Source: Dryococelus australis (lineage: Eukaryota > Arthropoda > Insecta > Phasmatodea > Phasmatidae). From it: a stretch of 64,000 nucleotides of DNA. The notes under the pieces were generated by a model that was not told the DNA's origin, did not search any database, and was given only the letters and a program-made list of their open reading frames with translations. The translations under genes were made by a program, and so were the position numbers. The stretch is taken from assembly GCA_029891345.1 (NCBI GenBank), contig CM057009.1, positions 289,922,966 through 289,986,965 of the forward strand, given 5' to 3'. Below are positions 1 to 10,379 of the stretch, piece after piece (the first letter of the stretch is position 1; every line of letters begins with the position of its first letter).

Positions 1-600
1 AGCCGGGTGGCTCCGGCTCCAATTTCCGTGTATCTATTTGGGATACCCTATGCTTATAAAACCAATAAGGCTGCCACTGCTCTGTCCTCGAAAATAATCT
101 CATCAAATCCTTCTGAATTGGCTGATTAGCGGTTAGAGGGGACATTTTTTGTAACTGGTCGCCTTCTGCGTTTTGAAGGGGAGAAAATAAAATTGCCACG
201 GCGGGGGGGGGGGGGGGGAGAGAAATTTTGAGGGATAAATGGAAATTCAAGATTACGGCAGCCGGCTCCGTTGCCCTATTGCCCTACTCCCTTACGCCAA
301 ACTTCCCCAAATCCTACTACTGCCGCAATTTCGAAAAGCGATGCATGACTCCACTTAAGTCATGTAACTTTATTACATGGCCTTCTGTAGCACTGGTATT
401 GGGCAAACTTTGGTGGATATTAGTTGAATTGCTCCGGAAATATGGCAAAATGTTCTGTTTTCTCACTTGGAATTCTATTCGAAAATAACTGAAAGAGATC
501 GCTGCATGCTTTAAGTTTGGTCAAATATTGTTGAATTGTTTAATAGATATGTGATTCAAAACAATATAGTAATATTAAATGTATTAAAAAACGGCCTGTC
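1..600. other. no gene seen; G-run and small hairpin
   Basis: I see no gene here. The first 18 bases can pair as a short hairpin (AGCCGG against CCGGCT). A run of G lies near 205-218. The short open frame around 228-488 has no recognisable domain and no codon bias that I can see. Confidence 0.5.
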
Positions 601-1057
601 TGTGTTAGTTTACACGACCTACTCTAGTACTACTTGCGTGAAATATTTGGTGGGATTAGGTTTATTTGTCCTGGAGATATTGCATTAAACCTCCATTTTT
701 TTTTCAATTGAACTTCATAAATGGAGGACATAATGTATATGTATTTGGCCCATTCAATGATTGTCGTAGATACTGCCAGTATAGAAAGATAAGTAAAAAT
801 CGGTTAGGACCTAGGTCTACAAGTTTCGTAAATATTAGTAGTCTAAGCTAAAATGTTTTTAGAGCCGCTATTATAAAAAAATGGTCTTCCACAAATAAAA
901 CATACAAATTAACACGGCCTGCCACAGAAATATTTCTTCGCCAAGTTTGTAAGAAATCGGCTGATATATCCTGAAATATGACCCAAAAACTTTATTTTTC
1001 ATGCGGGTATATCTTACAAAATTGTGGTGAAATGAGGCTCTGTATAAACAAATTATG

Positions 1058-1101
<44 letters not shown>

Positions 1102-1310
1102 TGCCAATAAACAAAGTTAAGCTGAAATTATTATTTTTTTCTTAGATAGAGCACACTGAGCTAAACTTTTTATCTGGCTGCCAATTTGAAAATATATTAT
1201 GTCTGACCAACTCAAAGAATATCAGTTTACATGGCCTGCCATAGTACTACTTAATTGCCGAATCTGGTAGAAATCAGTTTCATTTTATCCGGAGTTATGT
1301 CATTTTAATG
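600..1310. repeat. degenerate ~310-bp tandem repeat with (TA)n
   Basis: Three related blocks begin near 605, 908 and 1225. Each starts with a version of TTTACACGGCCTGCCATAG and about 50 bases later has a version of GAAATCGGTTTATATATCC. Spacing is about 300-320 bp, so this is either an old tandem array or a larger repeat with internal duplication. A pure TA microsatellite sits inside at about 1058-1100. Similarity between blocks is partial, so boundaries are approximate. Confidence 0.45.
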
Positions 1311-2045
1311 TGTCACGTGATATTATTTTACAGAAATGATATTGATAAATTAGTATGTTTACTTTGGCAATATGCACCTAAAACAGGTGCCGCATCTTTC
1401 TGCTATATATAATGTCCTCAATATGCAATATGCCAAGCAATTTTAAAGAGACTATTAATTTAGAATTTTAAAAAATTATTTCCTACACCTGAAAAAATAT
1501 AATGATTTCGATAAAATAGTGTTATATCGTTGATACACTATCGTCATTTCGGTATGTCGATATTTTTTCTTCGTCTTTACCTCGGAATGACTTCACACGT
1601 CATCCAAGGCCGCAGAATAGGCAATCAGTCAGAAGCGGAACGTCGAGGGCGGTTCCTTTTGCGTGAATCAGTCTCCCCAACTTTTCTGAAACTGTTTGAC
1701 TATTCAGGCCTTTCCTCCCCCTCGTGCAAACAAAGATTAATTAACCAAGCCTATAAAATTACCCTAAAGCTACAATGCACCACCATTTTGCGCAATCATT
1801 TTAATAATAGTTTGCATGAGAATTTATTTATTACTAGGCATTAAAAAACACATATAATTTCTCTCTTTTTTCGTATTAATTTTAATGATTTTTTTTTTAA
1901 ACTTATGAGTAACATAAAAATAAAAGATCTTTAATGCATAAAACACCTGATTCCGGTCTATCGGCAATCGATATTTTTCTTTCGGTATGTCATTTCGTAT
2001 AAGGATACTTATATAAGCAACCAATACAATCAGTGTCGATAATAT
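1310..2045. other. AT-rich, nothing recognised
   Basis: AT-rich sequence without a convincing coding frame or structured RNA. The frame at about 1530-1844 shows no domain. Confidence 0.4.
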
Positions 2046-2413
2046 TTTCCGATATCAACAACCGTATTGCGAGGCGCGAGTAGGCGTGCGAGAGGGAACA
2101 GGGAGGTCAACGCGCCGCCCACGAGGCGTGTAAAGGTCACCGTGCAGCGATGGGTCAAGCACGCGACCACACGCGGCTGGCTGCCCGTGAAGAGAATGCA
2201 GGGCGGCTCGCGGGCGCGCATCCCTGCACGAACCGCACTATCGCGCACGGCACGCTGTTCCGTTTCTCTCAGCGAGCCCTCGCGCCCGCTCCGTTCGGAG
2301 TCGATAAGATGTCGTCTTCGAACCCCGTGTCTGCCATAATGTATGTGGAGGATTTTGGATGTAATTTAATAGACTTAGATGGCTTAGTGGGCGGCGAAGT
2401 TTTAATGGTGTAA
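2046..2413 (+). promoter_or_regulatory. CpG-rich island with possible first exon
   Basis: A sharp GC- and CpG-rich block in AT-rich surroundings. At its 3' edge an ATG at 2309 opens a 34-codon frame starting MSSSNPVSAI, and within it ATAATGTATGTGG offers a possible splice donor (GTATGT at about 2340). The layout of CpG-rich leader, ATG near the end of the island and a donor soon after is what many animal first exons look like. No downstream exon could be matched in the window, so this is a candidate for a host gene start running to the right, or the GC-rich remnant of a repeat. No protein family is recognised. Confidence 0.3.
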
Positions 2414-2419
2414 CGTTAA

Positions 2420-3098
2420 TTTTTCTATATAATGCACGCAAAATCTTACTTTTTAAAACGATATTTGAAAAGAGTTTTTAAAGAAACAAATTAAAAACCA
2501 TTTTAATACAATTTATAATTACGACAAGAGCAATACGAACAATAGTAATATGAAGCCTAATGAAATAATAACATAATTTCAATATAACCCATATTTTTCG
2601 AAAGCAAAAATATGTAACGTTAATTCTCTACAAAAATTATAATAATATAAATCGAATTTTAGAGGCAGTTTTTTTTTGTATGCGTTTTGTATCGGTTGTC
2701 CTGTGTCTTCGGATACCATGTCTCAATGAGTATAAGCATAACTCTACGAAACATTTTATTTGTCAAACGAATTATATATCAGTTATAATTATTCGTCTCA
2801 ATAATGCCAATAGTAAAAATTATACTTATTTTAACAAACTGGATTGACATCGCAACTGATTTTCCGTTTCATTAAATATTTCCGCTTATATCACTGAGTT
2901 TTAGTTTGGGTCTGGTGGCATAGCCGGTTAATACAAATGTGTATTGTGTACGTTGCTAAGCACAGCCTTCGTGTGCAATTTTGTAAACTACGATGGCTTC
3001 AATCAGACGGGACAGAAATTTAAGACGGTGGGTGCCCTTACTGAGGGAAAAGGTACTACGCGAGGAATTATATATGTCCTATTCACTCGTCATATCAA
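2420..3098. other. AT-rich spacer, nothing recognised
   Basis: No gene or structured element seen. TGGTGGCATAGCCGGTTAAT near 2914 faintly resembles a tRNA A box, but no B box follows at the right distance. Confidence 0.4.
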
Positions 3099-3099
3099 A

Positions 3100-3366
3100 C
3101 CGAGATACTGACGGGTCCGCAGTGGTGCAGTGGTTAGACTACTCGCCACACACCAAGGCGAATCAGGTTCGATTCCCAGCGGCGTCGATCCCGGACTTTC
3201 GCGCATAGGAACCGTGTCGGGAGATGCCGCTGGTCGGCGGGTTTTCTCGGGGATCTCCTTTTACGCCGCCCCTAGCACTTCGGCGCTGCTTCATTCGTCG
3301 ATTCACCCTAATAGGATCGATCAATATCTTCACTTTTCCATTCACTCCGAAATACTGACAAGTCCG
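3100..3366 (+). mobile_element. tRNA-derived SINE (family 1), 5' part, with target duplication
   Basis: A Pol III A box (TGGTGCAGTGGTTAGACT, about 3123-3140) is followed by a perfect B box (GGTTCGATTCC, 3166-3176), the signature of a tRNA-derived head. The body then runs through GAACCGTGTCGGGAGATGCC and GGGTTTTCTCGGGGATCTCC, shared with the copy at 6.45-6.72 kb. A 20-base near-repeat flanks the element (CCGAGATACTGACGGGTCCG at 3100 and CCGAAATACTGACAAGTCCG at 3347), best explained as the target-site duplication. The copy lacks the 3' tail seen in the other copies. Confidence 0.8.
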
Positions 3367-3369
3367 TGG

Positions 3370-4075
3370 TATGTTCCACCCCTGCAGAAAACAAGCGAGA
3401 TTTTTTTTTACGTGCAAATTAGCAAAGAAGCTGAAAAATGCAAAAACTGGGTATTTCGGCAAACAAGCTTAAATCGGGCCTACGAAATCGACATTCAAGT
3501 ATAAAAATTTACGCGTAGTATTTAAACGAGATAATGTCTTTTTTATGGGGTGGTGTGTTTGATGTATCGATTGTTAGATATATTTAATTTCCCTTATTCC
3601 CCACCAACCCATAATGCACTGCAAGTAAGTATGTCAAGGCAGAGTGTGTAGTATTATCATATTATGATGCTTCCACCTTGCTGGTTGCGTGTAACGGTTT
3701 TCTTCAGAATCCCCAAGTACCCTCTTTTACTTTTTCTTGTATTCACGAATTTGCTATTTTAATGCCATTGGCCATATTTCTTTCCCTCCCTCATAGAATA
3801 GTTTTCTTTAGCAGTTATTTCTTACGCGAATGTTTTTGTAACGTTTTAGTTTTGTCAATTTTGTGGCTTTTTTCAGTTTCCCCATCTGCTTACAGAACTT
3901 TTTTTCCTTTGTTAGAGTCATTAGTGATGTCCTCTTTGTTAGAGTCATTAGTGATGTCCTCTTTGTCTTCGGCCTGGCCACTTCCATAACGACAGACGAG
4001 CCTGTAATTCTGGCTGGTGTGTTGCATATGATGCTAACAGTGAAGTTATATGTCAATGCATGTGCATATCCTGTC
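3370..4075. other. unassigned stretch with coding-like minus frame
   Basis: No assigned gene. On the minus strand a frame runs through about 4060-3810 with ALTYNFTVSIICNTPA followed by a basic Lys/Arg/Thr segment. It ends against the MITE pair that starts at 4076. It vaguely recalls transposase-linked frames of insects, but I cannot name a family. Confidence 0.25.
3908..3961. repeat. 27-bp perfect tandem duplication
   Basis: TTTGTTAGAGTCATTAGTGA plus seven more bases occurs twice back to back without a mismatch. The unit is a multiple of three, so the open frames through it are kept. Perfect identity implies a recent duplication. Confidence 0.85.
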
Positions 4076-4420
4076 AGAGACTGTTCACGGTAAACTGCGC
4101 GGTTTTGTAATCCCTGCTTAATCTCTTCGTGTATGCACATTGTGTATTGTTCTGCGTTACGTGATATTAACACTTTATTCATGCAACGGTCAAGTGAAAT
4201 TGCAAAATTATTAGAAATGTAAATATTTGAAAAATCTGCTAATTTTTACACATGGATGCATTTAAAAAAGCTGAAAGCTAAGAAACTAATTTAAGTTATC
4301 ACAAATGGTAGCCTAACACTTTTAATTCGACGTTAAGACATGGAACTACTTTCCTCCCTTCGTTACCAACTTTACTGGCCACATTTCACTCAGTGCGCCC
4401 GTTGAAAAATATGCAGGCAA
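4076..4420 (-). mobile_element. MITE, long form, minus orientation, truncated at 4420
   Basis: Starts with GACTGTTCACGGTAAACTG, a version of the family end, and follows the reverse complement of the long copy at 54.6-55.0 kb (shared blocks include CTTTACTGGCCACATTTCAC and GCACTTAGTGCGCCC-like sequence). It stops where the next, oppositely oriented copy begins, so one end is missing. Confidence 0.7.
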
Positions 4421-4800
4421 AGGCTGTTCACAGTAAAGTGAGCACTTTTGAAACCAACCTTTGAAAAATGTCACTGCCCATACCTGCATATATTTTATCG
4501 GACACATTGACTGTCGCGCGCCCAGTAAAGTTGGCAACGACGTAGAGAAGTAGTTCCGTGGGTCGACGTTGAATGACATGTGTTAAACAGTTGTGAATAG
4601 TCAAATGTTTTATTTAATTTTGGTGTATTTTAATACCTGTGTGTGCAAGAATAAAAAACCTTTTGTGAAATACATAAAATATCACGAGTATTCTTGGTAA
4701 CGTTAAGTGTATGTATATGGTGTAATAATACACAATGTGTATACAAGTAGATCATAAGCACGGCTTTCGAAAGTGCTCATTTGACCGTGAACAGACTATA
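4421..4800 (+). mobile_element. MITE, long form, head-to-head with the previous copy
   Basis: Begins AGGCTGTTCACAGTAAAGTG and ends CCGTGAACAGACTATA, so both terminal inverted repeats are visible. The interior matches the other long copies (CCCAGTAAAGTTGGCAACGA; ACAAGTAGATCATAAGCACG). With 4076-4420 it makes a palindrome with arms of roughly 340 bp. Confidence 0.75.
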
Positions 4801-4879
4801 GGAGAAGTGATTTTTTTTTTCCCCCTAACATCGATTCCAAATGTGCTGACTTCAGCGTGAAGAGCCTTTAATAAGCAAA

Positions 4880-5340
4880 GTTATAATTCAAATCAACTCG
4901 GAGGAGGATAACGTAACAGACGAGTGTTGTCTGTTATTGCCGTCACGTGGAACGTGAGCGTGGGCCAACGACAGGCGCTGCTCGGGGTGTGCCGCGGGGG
5001 TCGGTGTGTTGCCCCCGCAGTGACCTACCCCCGGGTGTCCCGGGACAGCTTCGCTGCCACTGATCGATCCCCCCCCCCCCATCACTGCGTCAGTTCTATC
5101 CCTTTCGCCCTTCGCCCAACCCTCCCGCCCTAACACTCCTCCTCATCCCCCAAGCTTTCCACCAAAAGACGAGTTTTACGGTCGCCTGCTCCTGAAAAAA
5201 ATACTAAGCCTCTTTGCCTCGGCGACTTTTGAGAGCGAGCTGCTGTATAGTTCATTCGCGGTCACTTCCAACTTAACTGAAGCCCAGCTCTACTTTCAAG
5301 GTATTCCTCCGCCTCACACGAAAAAAGCTAAACCGAGGCT
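4880..5340. other. GC-rich island of unknown nature
   Basis: A CpG-rich, C-run-bearing block between two MITEs (4421-4800 and 5385-5584). It contains the short palindromes GTCACGTGGAACGTGAGC and CCCGGGTGTCCCGGG. No coding family is recognised. It could be a host regulatory island or the GC-rich end of an old element. Confidence 0.25.
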
Positions 5341-5384
5341 AGAATATTACACCTAAGGGACAACCCACCAAATTTGTGCGCACA

Positions 5385-5584
5385 CTGCTGTTGACGTTAA
5401 AGTGAGCACTTTTGAGGCCCTTTTTTTTTTATCCTTAAACCATCTCGTAAAATAAATATTGCCATGTAAGCAATATACACCGCACTCGGAAGTTAACTTC
5501 TAAGGCTAAAATAATATATATTTGTTGACTATTATTCCTAATGAGAGGGCTTTCCAAAGTGATCACGTTACTGTTAATAGCACA
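5385..5584. mobile_element. MITE, short form (~200 bp)
   Basis: Left end GCTGTTGACGTTAAAGTGAG and right end AAGTGATCACGTTACTGTTA are inverted copies of the family end. The interior shares TATTGCCATGTAAGCAATA and CCGCACTCGGAAGTTAAC with the copy at 25.84 kb. Confidence 0.75.
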
Positions 5585-5589
5585 TAATA

Positions 5590-6027
5590 ATATTTAGCAA
5601 AGGAACTATCTGTTACTAGGTATTACCATAACATCTATTTTATCACTGTCTTTATTCATAATGATTAAAAATTAGGCATTATATTTTAAAGATAAAGCAT
5701 GATTTAGAGTTCAATTTTACAAAAAATAAGATAATTTTCGATATATGACATATTTAGAAAACAGCTAAACACGCCTGGGTGGTTATTCAAAGGTTTGATT
5801 CAAAACCTACAGACTTTCCCCAATGCAAGCAACCATAAACGTACTATACGATTCAAACAATGAAGAATTAAGGAGTGACGCATTCAGTCCAGAATTAATT
5901 TCCGAACTCTGGTGCTTCCATCGATTTATTTATTATTTTTTTACGTGCGCCGTAATTTGCGTCCGACGATCAGTGAGCAAACGGGCTGTGCGTTCGGTGA
6001 TTTCTGAATTAACCATCCACAAATTAG
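5590..6027. other. no gene recognised
   Basis: AT-rich sequence leading into the 6028 repeat. A short frame from 5823 has no recognisable domain. Confidence 0.35.
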
Positions 6028-6270
6028 AACAGACCTGAAAAATTCGTGAGCTTAATGACCTGCAGGCTAGACTCTACAGCCTTGTGTATAAATATGTCGA
6101 CGTGAACTGCACACTGGTTGTCTGCTGTCACATTGGAAGACAACAATTGGACAGAGTTTTCCAGGAGGAATCAAACACCGTGTGTATCAATGGCTAAAGT
6201 TATACAAACGAACGTGTTTTGAATTCTAGCTTGTTCTAAAATGAATCCGCAAATCCTTCAGGTCTCTACA
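6028..6270 (+). repeat. copy 1 of a 240-bp coding-like direct repeat
   Basis: Matches 9645-9887 over its full length (shared AATGACCTGCAGG, TTGGTTGTCTGCTGTCACA, TGTTTTGAATTCTAGCTTGT). Both copies read in the same frame as related peptides (KYVDVNCTLVVCCH here, KYADINCALVVCCH there). It may be a fragment of a dispersed element or of a duplicated host exon. The family is not recognised, and this copy looks decayed compared with the second. Confidence 0.6.
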
Positions 6271-6439
6271 AACAACAGATGCAGGAACTTCAGCGAACCA
6301 GATCTCTCTTGAGATGTACGCTTTAAAGGCCGGACGCTGGTTCCTTGCTGTGTACAGTCACGACCATCGACCATATATATCCTTCATGTGAAACATGTTC
6401 TCGATCGTGGACACGGGGAATCAACGAATTAACTCCAAA

Positions 6440-6727
6440 CATATCAATGGAATGAGTGAGTGAGTGAAGAGATTTTGACTGCTCTTAACATCGAGGTCTT
6501 TAGAGCCGATGAGGATGATTGAGGTGAGTATGGAGCAGCGCCGGAATGAAATGGGGGGGGGGGGGAAACGGGAGATCCCTGAGAAAACCCGTCGACCAAC
6601 GGCATCGTCCCGACACGATTCCCACGTGCGAATATCCGGAGTGACACGGCCGGGGATTGAAGCCGGATCGCCTTGGTGGGAGGCGAGCAGACTGACTGCT
6701 CAGCCACCGTGGCACCATATCATTTGA
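6440..6727 (-). mobile_element. tRNA-derived SINE (family 1), near full length
   Basis: Read on the minus strand it has an A box (GGTGGCTGAGCAGTCAG, 6691-6713 region) and a B box (GGCTTCAATCCCC, about 6652-6664). Next come the body shared with the 3.1-kb copy, a C/G-run polymorphic spot, and the 3' tail CCTCATCGGCTCTAAAGACC followed by a TCAC-repeat tail. Flanks CATATCAATGGA (6440) and CATATCATTTGA (6716) fit a target-site duplication. Similar tails at 41.0, 47.9 and 60.9 kb define the family. Confidence 0.85.
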
Positions 6728-6729
6728 AG

Positions 6730-7889
6730 TCAATAGGTTTTTTGGAACTCAAAATGGAAAAAAATAGAATATATATAAGGTCAATTCTAGATTACTGTTT
6801 TCGACAATCTATTATTTTTCAATACAGATGAATTCATTTTGCATAATATCTTGCTCCATTACAACATATGAAAATTTACGTCAGAAATATGTGGGAAGAA
6901 GTGCATCTCTCTGCACTGAGGATAAGTTCATATTAATTGTTTGGACAGAGGCAATGAAATATTTTATTGCTGTAACCAAACTATTTGGGTTTTCTTATTT
7001 TCTTGCCCCAAACAAGCACTTGGTTGGTTCAGCCAAAGGTTTATTGAGTTCTAATTACATTAAAGACTTACAATTTTTATATAAACAAATTAAAACCCGA
7101 CCGAGATTAGAACGTAGGCGTTTCGCGCCGGAAAAAACTTCAGCTAAAGTGACTTCAGAGGAAATTGGAATGTTTTTAAATACACACATTTCAAATACTG
7201 GACCACCTGAGCCAATAAATATTTCAAGTTTTACAGCTTCACTTCCTACTTTCCTGTTGAAATTGTTTTATTAGGATTTTTATACAAATATTAAGCACCA
7301 ATAAATGCACCAAAAACACTGGTACTATGCTAATTATTACACAAATGGAATCAAACTCTCTAGCTGTATTTTCCAAAGGAGGCAATCAAACGTGTGACCA
7401 AGCAAATATACATAAAGTTAATTGAATAAAATATTTTGCTGGAAGTCTGATTTCCTTGAAAACAACCCAGACGTTTTGCTAATTTTAGATTGTATTTTGT
7501 TAGATGAACAATTTTTTTTCTTTTCAGAGCCTTGACTTTCGTCTCTGAACAACGAATGATAATTATGCAACCAGTATGCAATCGAGGAGATGATATGTTA
7601 TACCTTTCAGTCCCTGTTTTGGCCCTTGCGAGCCAGTTGCAAAAAAAAAAAAACAAAAGTGAAGCTGCACACAACGAAGATCAGAGGCGAATTTATGAAG
7701 ATATTTTTTCCCCTGTGGGCAGTGCGATTGGTGGACGGTGTTACAGCTCTGATCCTTGAATGGTACACACCGACTGCTGTCATGGAACAAGGGCTGTGTT
7801 GAACGGACCAAGAAATTATAGCAAATAAAATGTTGTAACTTGCAACAAGGGAATGTTACGCGGCGCAACCCACTTTAATTACTGCCCTT
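6730..7889. other. no gene supported
   Basis: A frame of 148 codons (6828-7274, plus) and overlapping minus frames near 7360-7868 exist, but none shows a domain, a splice context or a repeated partner in the window. I leave them uncalled. Confidence 0.35.
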
Positions 7890-8175
7890 GTAGCGTTCTA
7901 AAATTTCGCCCTGCTTCTCTTCATCAGCGGGGTTTCATATTCGCCGTAGCGTTCTAAAATTCCGCCCTGCTTCTCTTCATCAGCGGGGTTTCATATTCGC
8001 CGTAGCGTTCTAAAATTTCGCCCTGCTTCTCTTCATCAGCGGGGTTTCATATTCGCCGTAGCGTTCTAAAATTTCGCCCTGCTTCTCTTCATCAGCGGGG
8101 TTTCATATTCGCCGTAGCGTTCTAAAATTCCGCCCTGCTTCTCTTCATCAGCGGGGTTTCATATTCGCCGTAGCG
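7890..8175. repeat. 56-bp tandem array, five units
   Basis: The unit GTAGCGTTCTAAAATTTCGC...CATATTCGCC begins at 7890, 7946, 8002, 8058 and 8114, with a sixth partial start at 8170. Units differ at only one position by eye (TTTCGCC versus TTCCGCC), so the array is young. The period is not a multiple of three. On the minus strand a frame reaches 8122 from 8457 and ends in the array (RRRYGEYETPLMKRSRAEF). The array may therefore have grown from the 3' end of a transcribed sequence. Confidence 0.9.
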
Positions 8176-9500
8176 ACGGCGTCCGTTTCCAAAGATGGAA
8201 AAGGAATTCCGCATATTTACTTTTGCGTTACTGCGAATTTCGTCTGCGTACTTCGCTTCTCGAGTGTCGTAATATTCCATGCTCCAAGCGGAGGACAATA
8301 TGCGACCCGACCAGTTGTACTTAATACTTAGGAGGCACTGGGGGTAAATTCCTACCCTGAAAGTCCTGGCAAGTGGAAGAGTTGGGGGGAGCCGTTTCCT
8401 CGAAATTTCGCCCAGCTTCAATACCGAGAATTTCGCTGCTGCTAAAATATTATACACTGGGGCTCCGTGGAAAGAGGCTTTTCGATTGATTCACTGATGC
8501 TCGTTCAGTCATTGTTGACTAATCTCCGGCTTGCTACCTCGCACCTCTCAGAACCAAATCTCTAGTGTACGAAGTGGGGCTGTAAAATACGGATAAACGA
8601 AAACTGACGTTATTTCAGTCTTCCGTTTGCTTTACAAGTTTAAGTGTTTAAATAAATATGATGTGTTACGCTATGAACTTTTGTATGCTAAACCTTTTGT
8701 AATATGTTTTAAAAAGCGTGCCTTCATGAGCAAGTTTGAAAAAAGAATTGACGTATTGCAATGTAACAGTATTATTTGCATTAACATAAATTCTACATTA
8801 AGGAAATAACCGTGATATTATCTGGAAAAAAAATATTAGTCTGTTGAATTTTAATTTAAGGAATTTTGTCAATCAGTCAAGTAACAAAATTAACTCACCG
8901 CTATATTCCGCAATTACATATAATATAATACTGGATGGGAATCACAATGAAACTCGTACGGTTTTCAGAAAAGATTGTCATGTGCCGGTGGAAAATGTTG
9001 CAAATAATATCTGTCTGTTTGCGGTATAGCTGGACTAGTGGATGTTCTGAGAAACCAGAATATCCAGTCTGACCAAACGGAACTTTTGTGTCCAAAACAC
9101 TTCTCCGGAATCAAAATGAAAGAATAATAAACATTTCTGCAATCAGATATATTTACAAGGTAATAAAAGTTGAGGACGACAGTTCAGGAATAATACCGAC
9201 ATAGAATAGTAAGTTATACAAATTTATAACAGGAAAATACTTAGTAATATTCAACTATATAGTTGGCGTTAAGCGAGACAGGAACCCTTTATGCAACGTA
9301 GGTTTATAAACAACCAAATTACATGACCACAGTGCGGAAGTTTTCTAAAGATGGCTTAGAAGATTATAATATGTTCAGTATAAATTGATATATTTAAAGA
9401 TCCGAGTGGTAACATAAATTAATAGACATTGGGAGGAAATTTAATTGCGTTAAATGCCGATTTTCAATTGGCCTAAACTTCTTACTGAATGTTTTCCTTC
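8176..9500. other. no gene recognised
   Basis: The first 280 bases carry the minus-strand frame that leads into the 56-bp array. It has no known domain. The remainder is AT-rich with short random frames only. Confidence 0.35.
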
Positions 9501-9514
9501 CAGAGACAGTTTGC

Positions 9515-9585
9515 ATAGATCGCCAATCAGCGTTTTTTGCAACTTGCTTGCAAGCAGCCAGCCCAGCCAATAGGGCATCATCCGC
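9515..9585. repeat. paired-CCAAT repeat, copy 1
   Basis: CGCCAATCAGCG and, about 40 bases later, CCCAGCCAATAG. The same pair with the same spacing recurs at 49.2 kb. It may act as a double NF-Y-type CCAAT module or simply mark a dispersed repeat. Confidence 0.45.
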
Positions 9586-9644
9586 AGTAGGCAGTAGTCA
9601 ACCAGACGCAAAGCCGGTTACAGAGCCTCGCGCAGCCTGTCACT

Positions 9645-9887
9645 AGAGAACTGAAAAATTCGCGAGTTCAATGACCTGCAGGTTGAACTCCACAGTCTTA
9701 TGTACAAATATGCCGATATCAACTGCGCATTGGTTGTCTGCTGTCACAGTGGAAGGCGACTATTGGACAACGTTCTCCAGGAGGTGTCAAACACCGTGTG
9801 GATCAATGGCTTAAGTTATATAAATGCACGTGTTTTGAATTCTAGCTTGTCCCAAAATGAATCCGCGAATGATTCAGGTCTCTACAT
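9645..9887 (+). repeat. copy 2 of the 240-bp coding-like direct repeat
   Basis: Partner of 6028-6270, 3.6 kb away in the same orientation. Here the frame stays open for 78 codons from 9700 (KYADINCALVVCCHSGRRLL, then LNSSLSQNESANDSGLYI). No family is recognised. The paired-CCAAT repeat lies just upstream, but not upstream of copy 1. Confidence 0.6.
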
Positions 9888-10379
9888 ATCAGTGAGTTTT
9901 GTACGCCCAATTAAAATGAACCGCCACGCCATTTAACTTTTGTATACTTACCAATTACGCGGCACGGTCATGCACAGAAATGGCAAATGCGACCAAGAAG
10001 ACTCCTCATAAAATGATAACCACATAACCGATTTTGGTCAAACAACTTTATGGAAACATGGATTGTACACAAGCTCTACACGACAAGAATATACAAATTC
10101 CAGTTGTACCAATTGGTTTATTAAATCTATGTTCATATCTCATCACTTAGCTCAAAATTCATCTTCTTACAAGAGAACAAAAGATGTGATGAATAAATAC
10201 TAATTACAGCAGTCTGTTTAATAACACCTTCATGTACTGGCACCGTCTTCCAACAAATAGCATCCCGGAAGCCACTTCAGCTAAACTGGTAAACATCGGG
10301 TTTCCAGAAATATGACGTTCACGAAAAAAACAACTCCGAAAGTCCACTTCCTGCTTGAACAGTTATGCCTTGAAGACTA

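Noticed and set aside
871-1107. Minus-strand frame with (YI)n
   Set aside because: It is only the translation of a TA microsatellite.
6828-7274. 148-codon plus-strand frame
   Set aside because: No domain, no conserved partner and no promoter or splice signals; in AT-rich DNA of this size such a frame can occur by chance.
7360-7868. Minus-strand Phe-rich frames
   Set aside because: Run through an A-run at about 7640 and have no domain.
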